DNA of 64,000 bases, from the NCBI RefSeq assembly GCF_002104765.1, contig NZ_NCXM01000023.1:38558-102557 (forward strand), read 5' to 3'. Within the stretch, counting starts at the first letter, position 1. Each line of letters begins with the position of its first letter. Positions 39,255-48,904 of the stretch are shown piece by piece. The DNA comes from Mycolicibacterium vulneris. GTDB taxonomy: Bacteria > Actinomycetota > Actinomycetes > Mycobacteriales > Mycobacteriaceae. The translations under genes and the position numbers were made by a program. The notes below the pieces were generated by a model that saw only the letters and a list, made by a program, of their open reading frames with translations, did no database searches and was not told the origin of the DNA.

Positions 39255-39813
39255 TCCAGAACCTTCAAATCTTATCCGGTGGTAGCGCGATTATGGTCAG
39301 GCTGAAGGAAACCCTTGATTCGAAACCGACTTACCCGAACTGTGGCGTTCGGCGACGACAGCCGAACGGGACGGTGGCATGGGTGCTCATCTGGTTTCGG
39401 AGCGGACGGAAAACCGCGTCAGCGGCGCGTGCCGTGTTGCGTTGAGAAGCGTTGCTTCGCAAGATGTTTCTGGCGGTCATCCGGTCTTACCCGTCGATCG
39501 ATCCTGCCGCCTGCGCGCACCACCGGCCGGGCATCGGACCCGTCTGCTGGAGCCGCCGCGCGGCCCCCCGCGTCAGGCCGACGCCAAGCAATCACGCGGG
39601 CTCGCGGCCTGCCGATCCCAGTGGGCGATAGCAATTTCGGCCGGAGCCCATCGGCCGCCGCTAACATTTCTTCTTGTTGATTACAAACCTGACGCCGGGC
39701 ATTGCTTTGGCCGTACATTCCCTCATCATGCGCTCGAACAGACGCGGCCCAGGTAAACGGTGTTGTTCGCTACGGGGTCAGCGAATTACGAACGTATAAA
39801 CGGCGTTACGAAA
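39255..39813. other. Intergenic region between stf0 and the mce operon
   Basis: About 560 bases without a convincing gene; short frames lack start signals. It contains a small hairpin at 39437-39462 (TTGC, GAAGC/GCTTC, GCAA) and an AT-rich patch at 39661-39690. Near its right end two TTACGAA heptamers (39786-39792 and 39806-39812) are spaced exactly 20 bases apart, around two helical turns, and flank TATAAA (39795-39800). The last could be the -10 of the mce operon, with the transcription start just before the ATG at 39814. The heptamer pair is a candidate regulator site. Confidence 0.5.
39795..39800 (+). promoter_or_regulatory. Possible -10 element TATAAA of the mce operon
   Basis: TATAAA lies 13 bases before the ATG at 39814, between two TTACGAA direct repeats. 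A transcription start about 7 bases downstream would leave almost no leader, which fits the absence of a ribosome binding site before yrbEA. No clear -35 is visible. Confidence 0.35.
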
Positions 39814-40629
39814 ATGGGGGTCGGGTTGAGTCAAGGACCGCCATTGGGTTGGGCAAGCGGCGTGAATGCGACGACCCTCGCGAAGCCCATGAACGCGCTG
39901 GGCCAATTCTTTCTGCTCAGCGCCGAGGCATTGGTTGCCGCGGTGCGTGGGCCCTGGGCGTGGCGTGAGGTCCTCGAGCAGATTTGGTTTGTCGCCCGGG
40001 TTTCCATCTTCCCGACCATCATGTTGTCGATTCCGTACACGGTTCTCATCGTGTTTGTCCTCAACATCCTGCTCGTCGAAATCGGTGCGGGCGACCTGTC
40101 CGGTGCCGGTGCCGGACTGGCCTCGGTGACCCAGGTCGGACCCGTTGTCACCGCGATGGTCGTCTCGGGCGCCGGCTCGACGGCCATGTGCGCGGACCTG
40201 GGCGCGCGCACCATCCGCGAGGAAATCGATGCGATGAAGGTGATCGGCGTCAATCCGATTCAGGCGCTGGTGGTTCCGCGCATCATCGCGGCGACGTTCG
40301 TCGCGGTCCTGCTGTACTCGGTGGTGGCGGTGACCGGGTTGACCGGCAGCTACATCTTCGTGGTCTTCGTCCAGCACGTCACGCCCGGTGCGTTCATCGC
40401 GGGAATGACCTTGGTGACCGGGCTGCCGCAGGTGGTGATCTCGCTGATCAAGGCGACCCTGTTCGGGCTGTCCGCCGGCCTGATCGCGTGCTACAAGGGC
40501 CTGTCGGTGGGTGGTGGCCCGACCGGCGTCGGCAACGCGGTGAACGAGACCGTGGTGTTCTCGTTCATGGCCCTGTTCTTCATCAACATTTTGACCACCG
40601 CGCTCGGTGTGAAGGTGACCGCCAAATGA
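39814..40629 (+). CDS. YrbE-type ABC permease A of an mce operon
   Basis: About 271-residue MlaE/YrbE permease, part of the Mce lipid importer. It has the conserved cytoplasmic block GARTIREEIDAMKVIGVNPIQ (EExDAxxxxG motif), VVPRIIA, and about five membrane segments. The ATG at 39814 is the most plausible start; a TTG at 39760 and a GTG at 39868 are alternatives. It begins a run of eight overlapping transporter genes. Which of the several mce operons of the M. avium complex this is cannot be settled from sequence alone. Confidence 0.85.
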   Translation: MGVGLSQGPPLGWASGVNATTLAKPMNALGQFFLLSAEALVAAVRGPWAWREVLEQIWFVARVSIFPTIMLSIPYTVLIVFVLNILLVEIGAGDLSGAGAGLASVTQVGPVVTAMVVSGAGSTAMCADLGARTIREEIDAMKVIGVNPIQALVVPRIIAATFVAVLLYSVVAVTGLTGSYIFVVFVQHVTPGAFIAGMTLVTGLPQVVISLIKATLFGLSAGLIACYKGLSVGGGPTGVGNAVNETVVFSFMALFFINILTTALGVKVTAK

Positions 40630-41474
40630 CCGACGCCGCACGCGAACCGTCGTGGTTCGTCACCCTTGGCCCCCGGCTGACGGATTCCACCCGCAAGCTG
40701 GGCGAGCAGACCGCGTTCTACGGGCGATCCCTGACCGCCACCGTCGATGCGGTACGGCGCTACCCGGGAGAACTGCTGCGGCTGATCGCCGAGATGGGCA
40801 TGGGCACAGGCGCATTGGCCGTCATCGGCGGCACGGTCGGCATCATCGGTTTTCTCACGCTGACCACCGGCGCCCTCGTCGCGGTGCAGGGGTACGACAC
40901 ACTGTCCAACATCGGCGTCGAAGCGCTGACCGGGTTTCTCTCGGCGTTCTTGAACGTCCGGATGATCGCGCCCTGCACGGCCGGCCTGGCCCTGGCCGCC
41001 ACGATCGGCGCGGGCGCGACGGCGCAACTGGGCGCGATGCGCATCAACGAGGAGATCGACGCGCTGGAAGTCATGGGCATCCGGGCGGTCACCTATCTGG
41101 CGTCCACCCGGATCATCGCCGGCATCCTGGTCGTCATCCCGCTGTACGCCGTCGCCGTGCTGATGTCGTTCGTCGCGGCGAAGTTCCTGACGATCTACGT
41201 CTACGGCCAGTCACGCGGCGTCTACGAGCATTACTTCGCAACCTTTTTGCGACCCACCGACCTGTTCTGGTCGTTCCTGGCGGCGCTGACCATGGCGGCC
41301 GGGGTGATGGTGGTGCACACCTACTACGGCTTCACCGCGACGGGTGGCCCCGCGGGCGTCGGGGAAGCGGTTGGCCGGTCGGTGCGGTCGTCGATGATCG
41401 TCACGGCGTTCGTCTGCCTGATGATCTCGCTGTCCGTCTACGGCCAGTCCGGCAACTTCAATCTGTCGGGGTGA
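40626..41474 (+). CDS. YrbE-type ABC permease B of an mce operon
   Basis: 282-residue MlaE-family permease pairing with the preceding one. The ATG overlaps the stop of yrbEA (ATGA). The block GAMRINEEIDALEVMGIRAVTYL carries the EExDAxxxxG motif. About five membrane segments and the end SGNFNLSG follow. Together with the MceG ATPase, encoded elsewhere, the two permeases drive lipid uptake. Confidence 0.93.
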   Translation: MTDAAREPSWFVTLGPRLTDSTRKLGEQTAFYGRSLTATVDAVRRYPGELLRLIAEMGMGTGALAVIGGTVGIIGFLTLTTGALVAVQGYDTLSNIGVEALTGFLSAFLNVRMIAPCTAGLALAATIGAGATAQLGAMRINEEIDALEVMGIRAVTYLASTRIIAGILVVIPLYAVAVLMSFVAAKFLTIYVYGQSRGVYEHYFATFLRPTDLFWSFLAALTMAAGVMVVHTYYGFTATGGPAGVGEAVGRSVRSSMIVTAFVCLMISLSVYGQSGNFNLSG

Positions 41475-41478
41475 CCGG

Positions 41479-42747
41479 ATGAGTGATCACACGGCCGGCG
41501 GGCCATTACAGCGAAACAGGACCCGCAGCAGCAAGATTGACCCGATCTGGTGGGCACCCACGCTGTTCATCCTCATCGGTGGTCTGATCGCGATGACGGC
41601 GGCCTCGTTCTCGGGCAAGTTCCAGGACTTCGTCCCGCTTACGCTGGTGTCGGACCGCGCGGGGCTGGTGATGGAAGACGGTGCCAAGGTCAAGCTGCGT
41701 GGAGTCCAGGTCGGCCAGGTCGCGTCCATCGGCACCGATGTGAAAACGGCTCGGCTGCAACTGAAGATACAACCGGACGCCTTCAAGTATCTGCCGAGCA
41801 ACCTCGAGGCCGAGATCAAGTCGACCACCGCGTTCGGCTCCAAATTCGTCGACCTGATCGTCCCCGGCCATCCCAGCGCCACGTCGCTGAAGCCCGGCGC
41901 GCTGCTGCACTCGCGCAACGTCACCGTGGAAGTCAACACGGTGTTCGAGAACCTGCAGGCGGTGGTCCAGGCGCTCGACCCGGCAAAGCTGAACTCGATC
42001 CTGTCGGCCTTCGCGCAATCGGTTCGCGGCAAGGGCGAACGCATCGGACAGGCGATCACCGACGCCAACAACGTGCTTCTCACCGTCAACCCGCGCATGG
42101 ACACCATCGGTAAGGACTGGCGGCTGTTCGGCAAGACCACCGCCATCTATTCCGATGCGGCACAGAACATTCTGTCCATCCTGGATTCCGTGACGACGAC
42201 CAGCGCCACCATCACCGACGACCAGCGTTCGCTCGACTCGCTGTTGCTGTCGGCGATCGGCTTCAGCCAGACCGGCATCAACGTGATCGGCCGCAACGAA
42301 TCGAACATCGTGCGGTCGATGAACCTGCTCGACCCGACCATGGCGCTGTTGGAGAAATACTCCCCGACCTACACCTGCCTTTTCCAGGGCGCGCAATGGT
42401 ATGTCGACCACGGCGGCCGCGACGCCCTGGGCGGCAACGGATACTCCGTGATCCTGGACGCGGCACTGCTTTTCGGCGACGACCCGTACCGCTTCCCCAA
42501 ACACCTGCCCAAGGTCAACGCCACCGGCGGCCCGGGCGGCAAGCCCAGCTGCGGTTCGTTGCCCGATCCCAGCGCGAACTTCCCGGTGCGCGCGCTAGTC
42601 ACCGATACCGGGTGGGGGGCGGCCCCCAACGAGATCCGCACCAACGTGGCCGCGGGTAATCCGTGGTGGGCCAACTGGTTCCCAACCACCAAGAACCCGC
42701 CCGAAGGACCACGCTACTTCTGGCGCGGGGGGCAGCCGCCGCCATGA
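41479..42747 (+). CDS. Mce family protein A
   Basis: 422-residue substrate-binding-type protein with one N-terminal membrane anchor (APTLFILIGGLIAMTAASFSG) and an MlaD/MCE domain (VMEDGAKVKLRGVQVGQVAS). A long helical region follows (residues about 130-300). The C-terminal part holds FQGAQWYVDHGGRDALGGNGYS. Six Mce proteins are thought to form a hexameric tunnel across the periplasm that shuttles lipids. It starts 4 bp after yrbEB and overlaps mceB as ATGA. Confidence 0.93.
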   Translation: MSDHTAGGPLQRNRTRSSKIDPIWWAPTLFILIGGLIAMTAASFSGKFQDFVPLTLVSDRAGLVMEDGAKVKLRGVQVGQVASIGTDVKTARLQLKIQPDAFKYLPSNLEAEIKSTTAFGSKFVDLIVPGHPSATSLKPGALLHSRNVTVEVNTVFENLQAVVQALDPAKLNSILSAFAQSVRGKGERIGQAITDANNVLLTVNPRMDTIGKDWRLFGKTTAIYSDAAQNILSILDSVTTTSATITDDQRSLDSLLLSAIGFSQTGINVIGRNESNIVRSMNLLDPTMALLEKYSPTYTCLFQGAQWYVDHGGRDALGGNGYSVILDAALLFGDDPYRFPKHLPKVNATGGPGGKPSCGSLPDPSANFPVRALVTDTGWGAAPNEIRTNVAAGNPWWANWFPTTKNPPEGPRYFWRGGQPPP

Positions 42748-43772
42748 GAAGGAAGCTATCCAGCATCATCCTGCGCGTCGGGATCTTCACCGCGGTGTGC
42801 CTGCTGTTCACCTTTGCGCTCATCGCGGTGTTCGGGCAGTTGCGCTTTGAGGACCGCACGGGCTACCGCGCGATCTTCACCAACATCTCCGGCCTGAAGT
42901 CCGGCAACTTCGTGCGCGTCGCCGGAGTGGAAGTCGGCAAGGTCGGCAACCTGAGCCTGCATCGTGACGGCACCGTCACCGTCGATTTCGAAGTGGACCG
43001 GGGTGTGCGCCTCAGCGAGGGCACCAATGCGGTGGTGCGCTACGAAAACCTGATCGGTGACCGCTATCTCGCGCTCGAGGAGAGCCCCGGGCCGCCGCGC
43101 CGGCTGCCGCCGGGCGCGACCATTCCGCTGGCACGGACGTCGCCCGCGCTCGACATCGACGCCCTGATCGGCGGCTTCCGCCCGTTGTTCCGCGCGCTGG
43201 ACCCCGATCAGGTCAACGCCCTGTCCGGCCAACTGCTGCGGATCTTCCAGGGGCAGGGCGGGACGCTGGCCTCGGTGCTCTCCCAAACGTCGATCCTGAC
43301 CTCGACCCTGGCCGGGCGCAGCGAGCTGATCGGCCAGCTGATCACCAACCTGAACACCGTGCTGCACACCTTCGCCACCCGCGACCACGAATTCTCCGAT
43401 GGCGTGGACAAACTGGCCCAGCTGGTGGACGGGCTGGCGCAGCGCAGGAACGACATCTCCACCGGGCTCGCCTACATCAACGCGGCCGCGGGCTCGATCA
43501 CCGACCTGCTCGCCCAGTCCCGCCAGCCGATCAAAGACGTTGTGCACGAGACGGATCGGGTGTCCGGGCAGGTGCTCTCGGACAAGGAGTACGTCGACAA
43601 ACTGCTCACGGACCTGCCGGACATCTACCAGGTGCTCGCCCGGCAGGGCCTGAACGGCGACTACTTCGGCTTCTACTTCTGCGAGGTATTGCTCAAGCTG
43701 AACGGTAAGGGGGGCAACCCGATCTTCGTCAAGCTGTTGGGCCAGCCCAGCGGGCGGTGCACGCCGCGATGA
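42744..43772 (+). CDS. Mce family protein B
   Basis: 342-residue Mce protein with an N-terminal anchor (ILRVGIFTAVCLLFTFALIAVFG) and the MCE domain (NISGLKSGNFVRVAGVEVGKVGNL). The helical segment contains SQTSILTSTLAGRSELIGQ, and FYFCEVLLKLNGKGGNPIF is near the end. The ATG at 42744 overlaps the mceA stop (ATGA) and the end overlaps mceC the same way. No signal-peptide cleavage site is visible. Confidence 0.93.
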   Translation: MRRKLSSIILRVGIFTAVCLLFTFALIAVFGQLRFEDRTGYRAIFTNISGLKSGNFVRVAGVEVGKVGNLSLHRDGTVTVDFEVDRGVRLSEGTNAVVRYENLIGDRYLALEESPGPPRRLPPGATIPLARTSPALDIDALIGGFRPLFRALDPDQVNALSGQLLRIFQGQGGTLASVLSQTSILTSTLAGRSELIGQLITNLNTVLHTFATRDHEFSDGVDKLAQLVDGLAQRRNDISTGLAYINAAAGSITDLLAQSRQPIKDVVHETDRVSGQVLSDKEYVDKLLTDLPDIYQVLARQGLNGDYFGFYFCEVLLKLNGKGGNPIFVKLLGQPSGRCTPR

Positions 43773-44953
43773 AGCTGAAACTGCCCAAGGTGAAATCGGC
43801 TGACCGCCGCAGCCCCTTTGTGCTCGGAGTGAGGGGAACCGTCATCCTGGCCTGCGTGACCGTCGTCGCCTTTCAGTACAACAAACTCCCGTTCATCAAG
43901 AACACCGACGACTACGCGGCCTACTTTTCCGAGGCCGGCGGCATCAAACCCGGTAACACCGTGCGGGTTTCGGGCATGGGTGTTGGCCGGGTCTCCGACC
44001 TCCGCCTGGAGGGCACCAAGGTTCGTGTCGGCTTCACCGTACGCAAGGGTGTCGAACTGGGCGATCGGACCGAGGCGGCGATCAAAACCGAGACGATCCT
44101 GGGCGCCAAGATGCTCGAGCTGACTCCGCGGGGCGGCGGGCAACTATCGGGCACCATCCCGTTGGAACGCACCACCTCGCCGTACGAGCTGCCCGACGCG
44201 CTGGGCGACCTGACGACCACGATCAGCGGCCTGGATACCGCCCAACTGTCCACGGCCCTCACGACATTGGCCGACACTCTCAAAGCGACGCCATCCAACC
44301 TCAGGCCCGCCCTGGAGGGTGTGGCCCGGTTCTCGGACACCCTCAACGGCCGCGACGCGCAGCTGCGCAGCCTGCTGGGCAATGCCAACAAGGTCTCGAC
44401 GGTGCTGGGCAAGCGCAGCCAGCAGATCGCCGGGCTGGTGGCGAACTCCAACGCGCTGTTGGCCGCGCTGCTCGACGAGCGAGACTCGCTGGACGCTTTG
44501 ATGAACAACCTGACCGCGGTTTCGCATCAGGTCTCCGGGCTGGTGAACGACAACCGAACCCAGCTCAAGCCGGCCCTCGACAAGCTCAACGGCGTGCTGG
44601 AGATCCTGGACAACCGCAAGGAAGACATTCAGAAGACGCTGCCCAAGTTCAAGCGGTATGCGATGTCCTTCGGCGAATGCCTCGGCTCCGGACCGTTTTT
44701 CAAGGCCTACGTGGCCAACCTGGTTCCAGGCCAGATCGGCGGCCCGGTGCTCGACGCGGACATGTATGACCGGTTCCTGGACCCCAACCAGAAGCTGCCG
44801 TCGGAGGCGGTCGACCCGCCCACCGGCACGCCGCCCGTGCCGCCGGAGAACGCGCCGGTGCCGCTGTGGTCCCAGCCGCCGTCGCCGCCGCCGTCGACGC
44901 CGCCCATCCGGACCGTTCCGCCGCCCTCGCCGCACGATTTCGATTCGCCATGA
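43769..44953 (+). CDS. Mce family protein C
   Basis: 394-residue Mce protein. Anchor GTVILACVTVVAFQYNKLPF, MCE domain (EAGGIKPGNTVRVSGMGVGRV), helical region with NDNRTQLKPALDKLNGVLE, and a proline-rich C-terminal tail (about 50 residues; PPSPPPSTPPIRTVPPP). Proline-rich tails are common in MceC/D and may reach through the outer envelope layer. ATGA overlaps occur at both ends. Confidence 0.93.
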   Translation: MKLKLPKVKSADRRSPFVLGVRGTVILACVTVVAFQYNKLPFIKNTDDYAAYFSEAGGIKPGNTVRVSGMGVGRVSDLRLEGTKVRVGFTVRKGVELGDRTEAAIKTETILGAKMLELTPRGGGQLSGTIPLERTTSPYELPDALGDLTTTISGLDTAQLSTALTTLADTLKATPSNLRPALEGVARFSDTLNGRDAQLRSLLGNANKVSTVLGKRSQQIAGLVANSNALLAALLDERDSLDALMNNLTAVSHQVSGLVNDNRTQLKPALDKLNGVLEILDNRKEDIQKTLPKFKRYAMSFGECLGSGPFFKAYVANLVPGQIGGPVLDADMYDRFLDPNQKLPSEAVDPPTGTPPVPPENAPVPLWSQPPSPPPSTPPIRTVPPPSPHDFDSP

Positions 44954-46296
44954 ACATGACTCGAGGCACCCTGCGCAAGGTGACCGCCGCCAGCCTGATC
45001 CTGACGCTGGCCGTGGGGTCGTTCTTGGTCGGCGGCAAACTGTGGAAGGACGTCGAAAAGAACACGTACTCGGCGTATTTCGCGGAGGCCAACGGCCTGT
45101 TCGTCGGCGACGAGATTCGCATCCTCGGCGTCGCCGTCGGCGTGGTAGACAAGATCGAGCCCCAGCCGGCCAGCTCCAAGGTGACGTTCTCGGTCGACAA
45201 GCAGTACTCGATCCCGGCCGATGCCCGCGCCGCCATCCTGTCGCCGTCGCTGGTGACCTCCCGGGCCATCCAACTCGTCCCGGCCTACTCCGGCGGGCCC
45301 AAGTTGGGCGCCGGCGCCTCGATCCCGCTGAGCCGCACCGCGGTTCCGGTGGAATGGGATGACTTCCGCAAGCAGCTGGAGAAGCTGACCGACGCCCTGC
45401 AGCCCACCAGCCCGGGCGGGGTCAACTCCGTCGGCGAGTTAATCGACTCGGCCGCGGACAACGTGCGCGGCCAGGGCGACACCGCACGCGACACCGTCAT
45501 CAAGCTCTCCGAGGCGACCTCGGCGCTCGGTGATCACGCCGACGACATCTTCAGCACCGTGCGTAACCTGCAGCTGCTGGTGTCCGCGCTGTACTCCAGC
45601 AGCGACCTGCTGGCCTCGTTCAACCAGAACCTGGCGAGCGTGACGACGCTGCTGTCGAACACTCCCAACGAAGTCGGCAATGCCTTGAAGTCCCTGGACG
45701 GGGCGCTCACCGATGTGCGCGATTTCCTGGCCGAGAACCGCGAAGCGGCGGGCGTCACGTTCGACCGGTTGGGTTCCATCACCACCGCGCTCAACGACAG
45801 CCGCGGCGACATCAAGCAGATCCTGCACATCGCCCCGACGGTCTTCCAGAACTTCCTGAACATCTACCAACCGGCGCAGAGCGCGATGACCGGCATCCTG
45901 GCCCTGAACAACTTCGCCGACATCCCGCAGTTCATCTGCAGCTCGATCGAGGCGGCGTCACGGGCGCGGTTGGCGCGGGTGTCGAAACTGTGCCTGCAGT
46001 ACCTCAACCCGATCATCAAAAACCGTATCTACAACTACATTCCGGTGGGCATCAACCCCTTCGTCGGGACGCAGGCCCGGCCCAGCGAGATCACCTACAG
46101 CGAGGACCGGCTACGGCCCGGGTACACGCCCCCGCCACCGCCCGACGCATCCGCGCCGCCGGCTGCCCCGGCGCCGTCGCCCGAGCAGCCGGCACTCGCC
46201 GATCAGCCGCCACCCGGCGAGCCGCCGCCGGCAAACACGACGTCCAACTCGATCGAGGTGCTGCAGAACCTGATGCTTCCGACGGGGCCATCATGA
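44950..46296 (+). CDS. Mce family protein D
   Basis: 448-residue Mce protein. Anchor LRKVTAASLILTLAVGSFLVGG, MCE domain (EANGLFVGDEIRILGVAVGVVD), a long helical part, and a proline-rich tail (PPPPPDASAPPAAPAPSP). The start ATG overlaps the mceC stop and the end overlaps mceE as ATGA. It is a structural component of the Mce lipid-transport complex. Confidence 0.93.
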   Translation: MNMTRGTLRKVTAASLILTLAVGSFLVGGKLWKDVEKNTYSAYFAEANGLFVGDEIRILGVAVGVVDKIEPQPASSKVTFSVDKQYSIPADARAAILSPSLVTSRAIQLVPAYSGGPKLGAGASIPLSRTAVPVEWDDFRKQLEKLTDALQPTSPGGVNSVGELIDSAADNVRGQGDTARDTVIKLSEATSALGDHADDIFSTVRNLQLLVSALYSSSDLLASFNQNLASVTTLLSNTPNEVGNALKSLDGALTDVRDFLAENREAAGVTFDRLGSITTALNDSRGDIKQILHIAPTVFQNFLNIYQPAQSAMTGILALNNFADIPQFICSSIEAASRARLARVSKLCLQYLNPIIKNRIYNYIPVGINPFVGTQARPSEITYSEDRLRPGYTPPPPPDASAPPAAPAPSPEQPALADQPPPGEPPPANTTSNSIEVLQNLMLPTGPS

Positions 46297-47414
46297 GGAC
46301 CGCGGTAGCCGTCGTCCTTGGTCTGGTGTGCGTCGCGTCGTTGTCGGCGTGCGGCTGGCGCGGCCTGAATTCGTTCAGCCTTCCCGGCACCGCGGGTGGG
46401 GGACCGGGCTCGTACACGATCCAGGCGCAGATGCCCGACGTGGTCACGATCCAGGAGAACACCCGTGTCCGGGTGGACGACGTCAACGTCGGCAACGTCA
46501 CCAAGATCGAGCTGCAGGATTGGCATGCTCTGGTCACCATGCGGATCAACGGCGACGTGCACCTGCCGGCCAATTCGACCGCCAAGCTCGGGCAGACCAG
46601 CCTGCTCGGCTCGATGCACATCGAACTCGCGCCGCCCAAGGACGAGCGGCCGGTCGGTCAACTCAGGGCGGGGTCGGTCATCCCGTTGCCGCGCGCCAGC
46701 CTGTATCCCACCACCGAGCAGACGCTGGCCTCGGTGTCGATCCTGCTCAACGGCGGCGGAATCGGGCAGCTGCAGGAGATCACCCAGGCCGTCGCCAAGG
46801 CATTCGCCGGCCGCGAGAACGACATGCGCAGCCTGCTGAGCCAGATCGACGAGTTCATCGCCAAAACCAACGACCAGACCGCCGACATCATCACCGCCGC
46901 CGAGAATCTCAACGCGTTGGCCGGGCAGGTCGCCGCCAACGACCCCGTCGTCGACAAGGCGCTGACGTCCGTGCCCAAGGCGCTGGACGTCCTGGCCAAG
47001 GAGCGCGCCAAGATCGCCGACACGATCGATCAGGTCGGCAAATTCAGCGCGATCGCCGCCGACACCATCCACCAGAGCAGGGAATCGCTGGTGAACAACC
47101 TGCGCAACATCGCACCGGTGCTGCGGTCGCTCGCCGACGCGGGACCCTCGCTCACCAAGGGGCTCGACGGCCTGGCGACCTACCCGTGGCCGGCATCCAC
47201 CGTGCGGAACTGGTTCCGCGGCGATTACGCCAACCTCACCCTGGTTGTCGATCTGACGTTGAGCCGCATCGACCAGGGCCTGTTCACCGGCTCGCGATGG
47301 GAAGGCAACCTCACCCAACTCGAACTGCAGTGGGGCCGCACCATCGGCATGCAGCCGAGCCCGGTCACCGGGGGCAACCCGCTGACCTATCCCTATCACT
47401 TCGGGGGGTACTGA
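46293..47414 (+). CDS. Mce family lipoprotein E
   Basis: 373-residue Mce protein of the LprK type. The signal peptide ends in the lipobox LSAC (C20), so it is lipid-anchored. The MCE domain reads VTIQENTRVRVDDVNVGNVT. A helical region and a C-terminal NWFRGDYANLTLVVDLTLSR follow. The ATG overlaps the mceD stop. It is the only lipoprotein of the six, as in other mce operons. Confidence 0.93.
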   Translation: MRTAVAVVLGLVCVASLSACGWRGLNSFSLPGTAGGGPGSYTIQAQMPDVVTIQENTRVRVDDVNVGNVTKIELQDWHALVTMRINGDVHLPANSTAKLGQTSLLGSMHIELAPPKDERPVGQLRAGSVIPLPRASLYPTTEQTLASVSILLNGGGIGQLQEITQAVAKAFAGRENDMRSLLSQIDEFIAKTNDQTADIITAAENLNALAGQVAANDPVVDKALTSVPKALDVLAKERAKIADTIDQVGKFSAIAADTIHQSRESLVNNLRNIAPVLRSLADAGPSLTKGLDGLATYPWPASTVRNWFRGDYANLTLVVDLTLSRIDQGLFTGSRWEGNLTQLELQWGRTIGMQPSPVTGGNPLTYPYHFGGY

Positions 47415-48887
47415 GTGCTGCGGTTGAATCGCCGGACGTGGATCCAGCTGTCAATCCTGACGCTGGTGACCGTCGTTTCTTGTGGGGCAATGGCATTCAA
47501 CTTCATGAAGCTGCCCGCCACGTTGTTCGGGATCGGGGAGTACAAAGTCACCGTCGACCTGCCGCAGTCGGGTGGGCTCTATGAGACCTCGGTGGTCACC
47601 TACCGCGGTACCGATGTGGGCCAGGTGAAGTCGGTCGGCGTGACCGCCACCGGGGTGCGCGCGGTGCTGGCCCTGCGGTCGGGAGTCGAGGTGCCCTCCG
47701 ACGTGCAGGCGTCGGTGCACAGCCGCTCGGCGATCGGTGAGCAGTACATCGAGCTGACGCCCCAGCCCGGCAAGGAGGACGGCCAGCATTCCCGGCCGCT
47801 GCGCGACGGCGACGTGATCACCGCCGGACATGCCGACGTTCCCGTCGACATCGGGCACCTGCTCGACATGACCAACCGTGCGCTGCAAGCGATTCCACGG
47901 GACAACTTGCGCACCGTGATCGACGAGACCAACCGTGCGGTTGGCGGCCTCGGGCCGGAACTGTCCCGCATCGTCGACGGGTCGACCGCGCTGGCCATCG
48001 CCGGCGGCCGGACCGTCGATCCGCTTGCCGCCCTCATCGACCAGGCGCCGCCGGTGCTCGACTCGCAGGTCCAGACATCCGGTGCGATCGCCACGTGGGC
48101 CGGACGCACCGCGGCCGTCATGGCGCAGTTCAAAGCGCAGGACGCCGCGGTGCGAGAGCTGTTGACGCAGGGCACGTCCGGCATCGAGGAAGGCCGCGCG
48201 ATGCTGGACCGGGTGTCGCCTGCGTTGCCGGTGCTGTTCGCCAACCTGGTGAGCCTCGGCGATATCGCCGTCGTCTACCGCCACGACATCGAACAACTCC
48301 TGGTGCTGCTGCCGCAGGGCATCGCGGCCATGGCGGCGATCATCGTGCCGAGCTCGAACACCAAGCAGGAGTACCGGGGCGCCCAGCTGGACTTCAACCT
48401 CAACCTCAACCTGCCGCCGCCCTGCACGACGGGATACCTGCCGCCGGCGCAGCGCCGATCGCCGGCCAGCGTCGACGCTCCGGACCGGCCCGCCGCCGAC
48501 CTGTATTGCCGGGTACCGCAGGACTCCGAGTTCAATGTCCGTGGCGTGCGCAACATTCCGTGCGAGAGCAAGCCGTGGAAGCGCGCGCCCACCATCGAAT
48601 TATGCGAAAGCGACGAAGATTACGTGCCGCTCAACGAGGGCTACAACTGGAAGGGCGACCCCAACGCCAGCACCAGCGGTCAGGGCGTCCCGCAGTATCC
48701 ACCGGGCCAGGACCCGCGGCTGCCACCGCCGCGGGGCACCGCGCCACCGCCCGCGCCCGTAGCGGTCGCCACCTATGACCCGGCCACCGGCGAATACATC
48801 GGCCCGGACGGTCGCCGCTACACGGAATCGGACCTGGCGCACCCCCGCGCCAAGAGCTGGCAATCACTCCTTGTCCCGCAACCCTGA
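47415..48887 (+). CDS. Mce family protein F
   Basis: 490-residue Mce protein. Anchor WIQLSILTLVTVVSCGAMAF and MCE domain (GLYETSVVTYRGTDVGQVKS). The large C-terminal region has paired cysteines (PPPCTTGYLPP; YCRVPQDSEFNV; NIPCESKPW; ELCESDEDY) and the end motif YDPATGEYIGPDGRRYTESD typical of MceF. The GTG start directly abuts the mceE stop. Confidence 0.93.
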   Translation: MLRLNRRTWIQLSILTLVTVVSCGAMAFNFMKLPATLFGIGEYKVTVDLPQSGGLYETSVVTYRGTDVGQVKSVGVTATGVRAVLALRSGVEVPSDVQASVHSRSAIGEQYIELTPQPGKEDGQHSRPLRDGDVITAGHADVPVDIGHLLDMTNRALQAIPRDNLRTVIDETNRAVGGLGPELSRIVDGSTALAIAGGRTVDPLAALIDQAPPVLDSQVQTSGAIATWAGRTAAVMAQFKAQDAAVRELLTQGTSGIEEGRAMLDRVSPALPVLFANLVSLGDIAVVYRHDIEQLLVLLPQGIAAMAAIIVPSSNTKQEYRGAQLDFNLNLNLPPPCTTGYLPPAQRRSPASVDAPDRPAADLYCRVPQDSEFNVRGVRNIPCESKPWKRAPTIELCESDEDYVPLNEGYNWKGDPNASTSGQGVPQYPPGQDPRLPPPRGTAPPPAPVAVATYDPATGEYIGPDGRRYTESDLAHPRAKSWQSLLVPQP

Positions 48888-48904
48888 GAGTTTGAAGGAG
48901 CGCC

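Noticed and set aside
39984..41474. 496-codon frame including yrbEB
   Set aside because: The first 214 codons read yrbEA out of frame. The permease starts at 40626 with an ATGA overlap.
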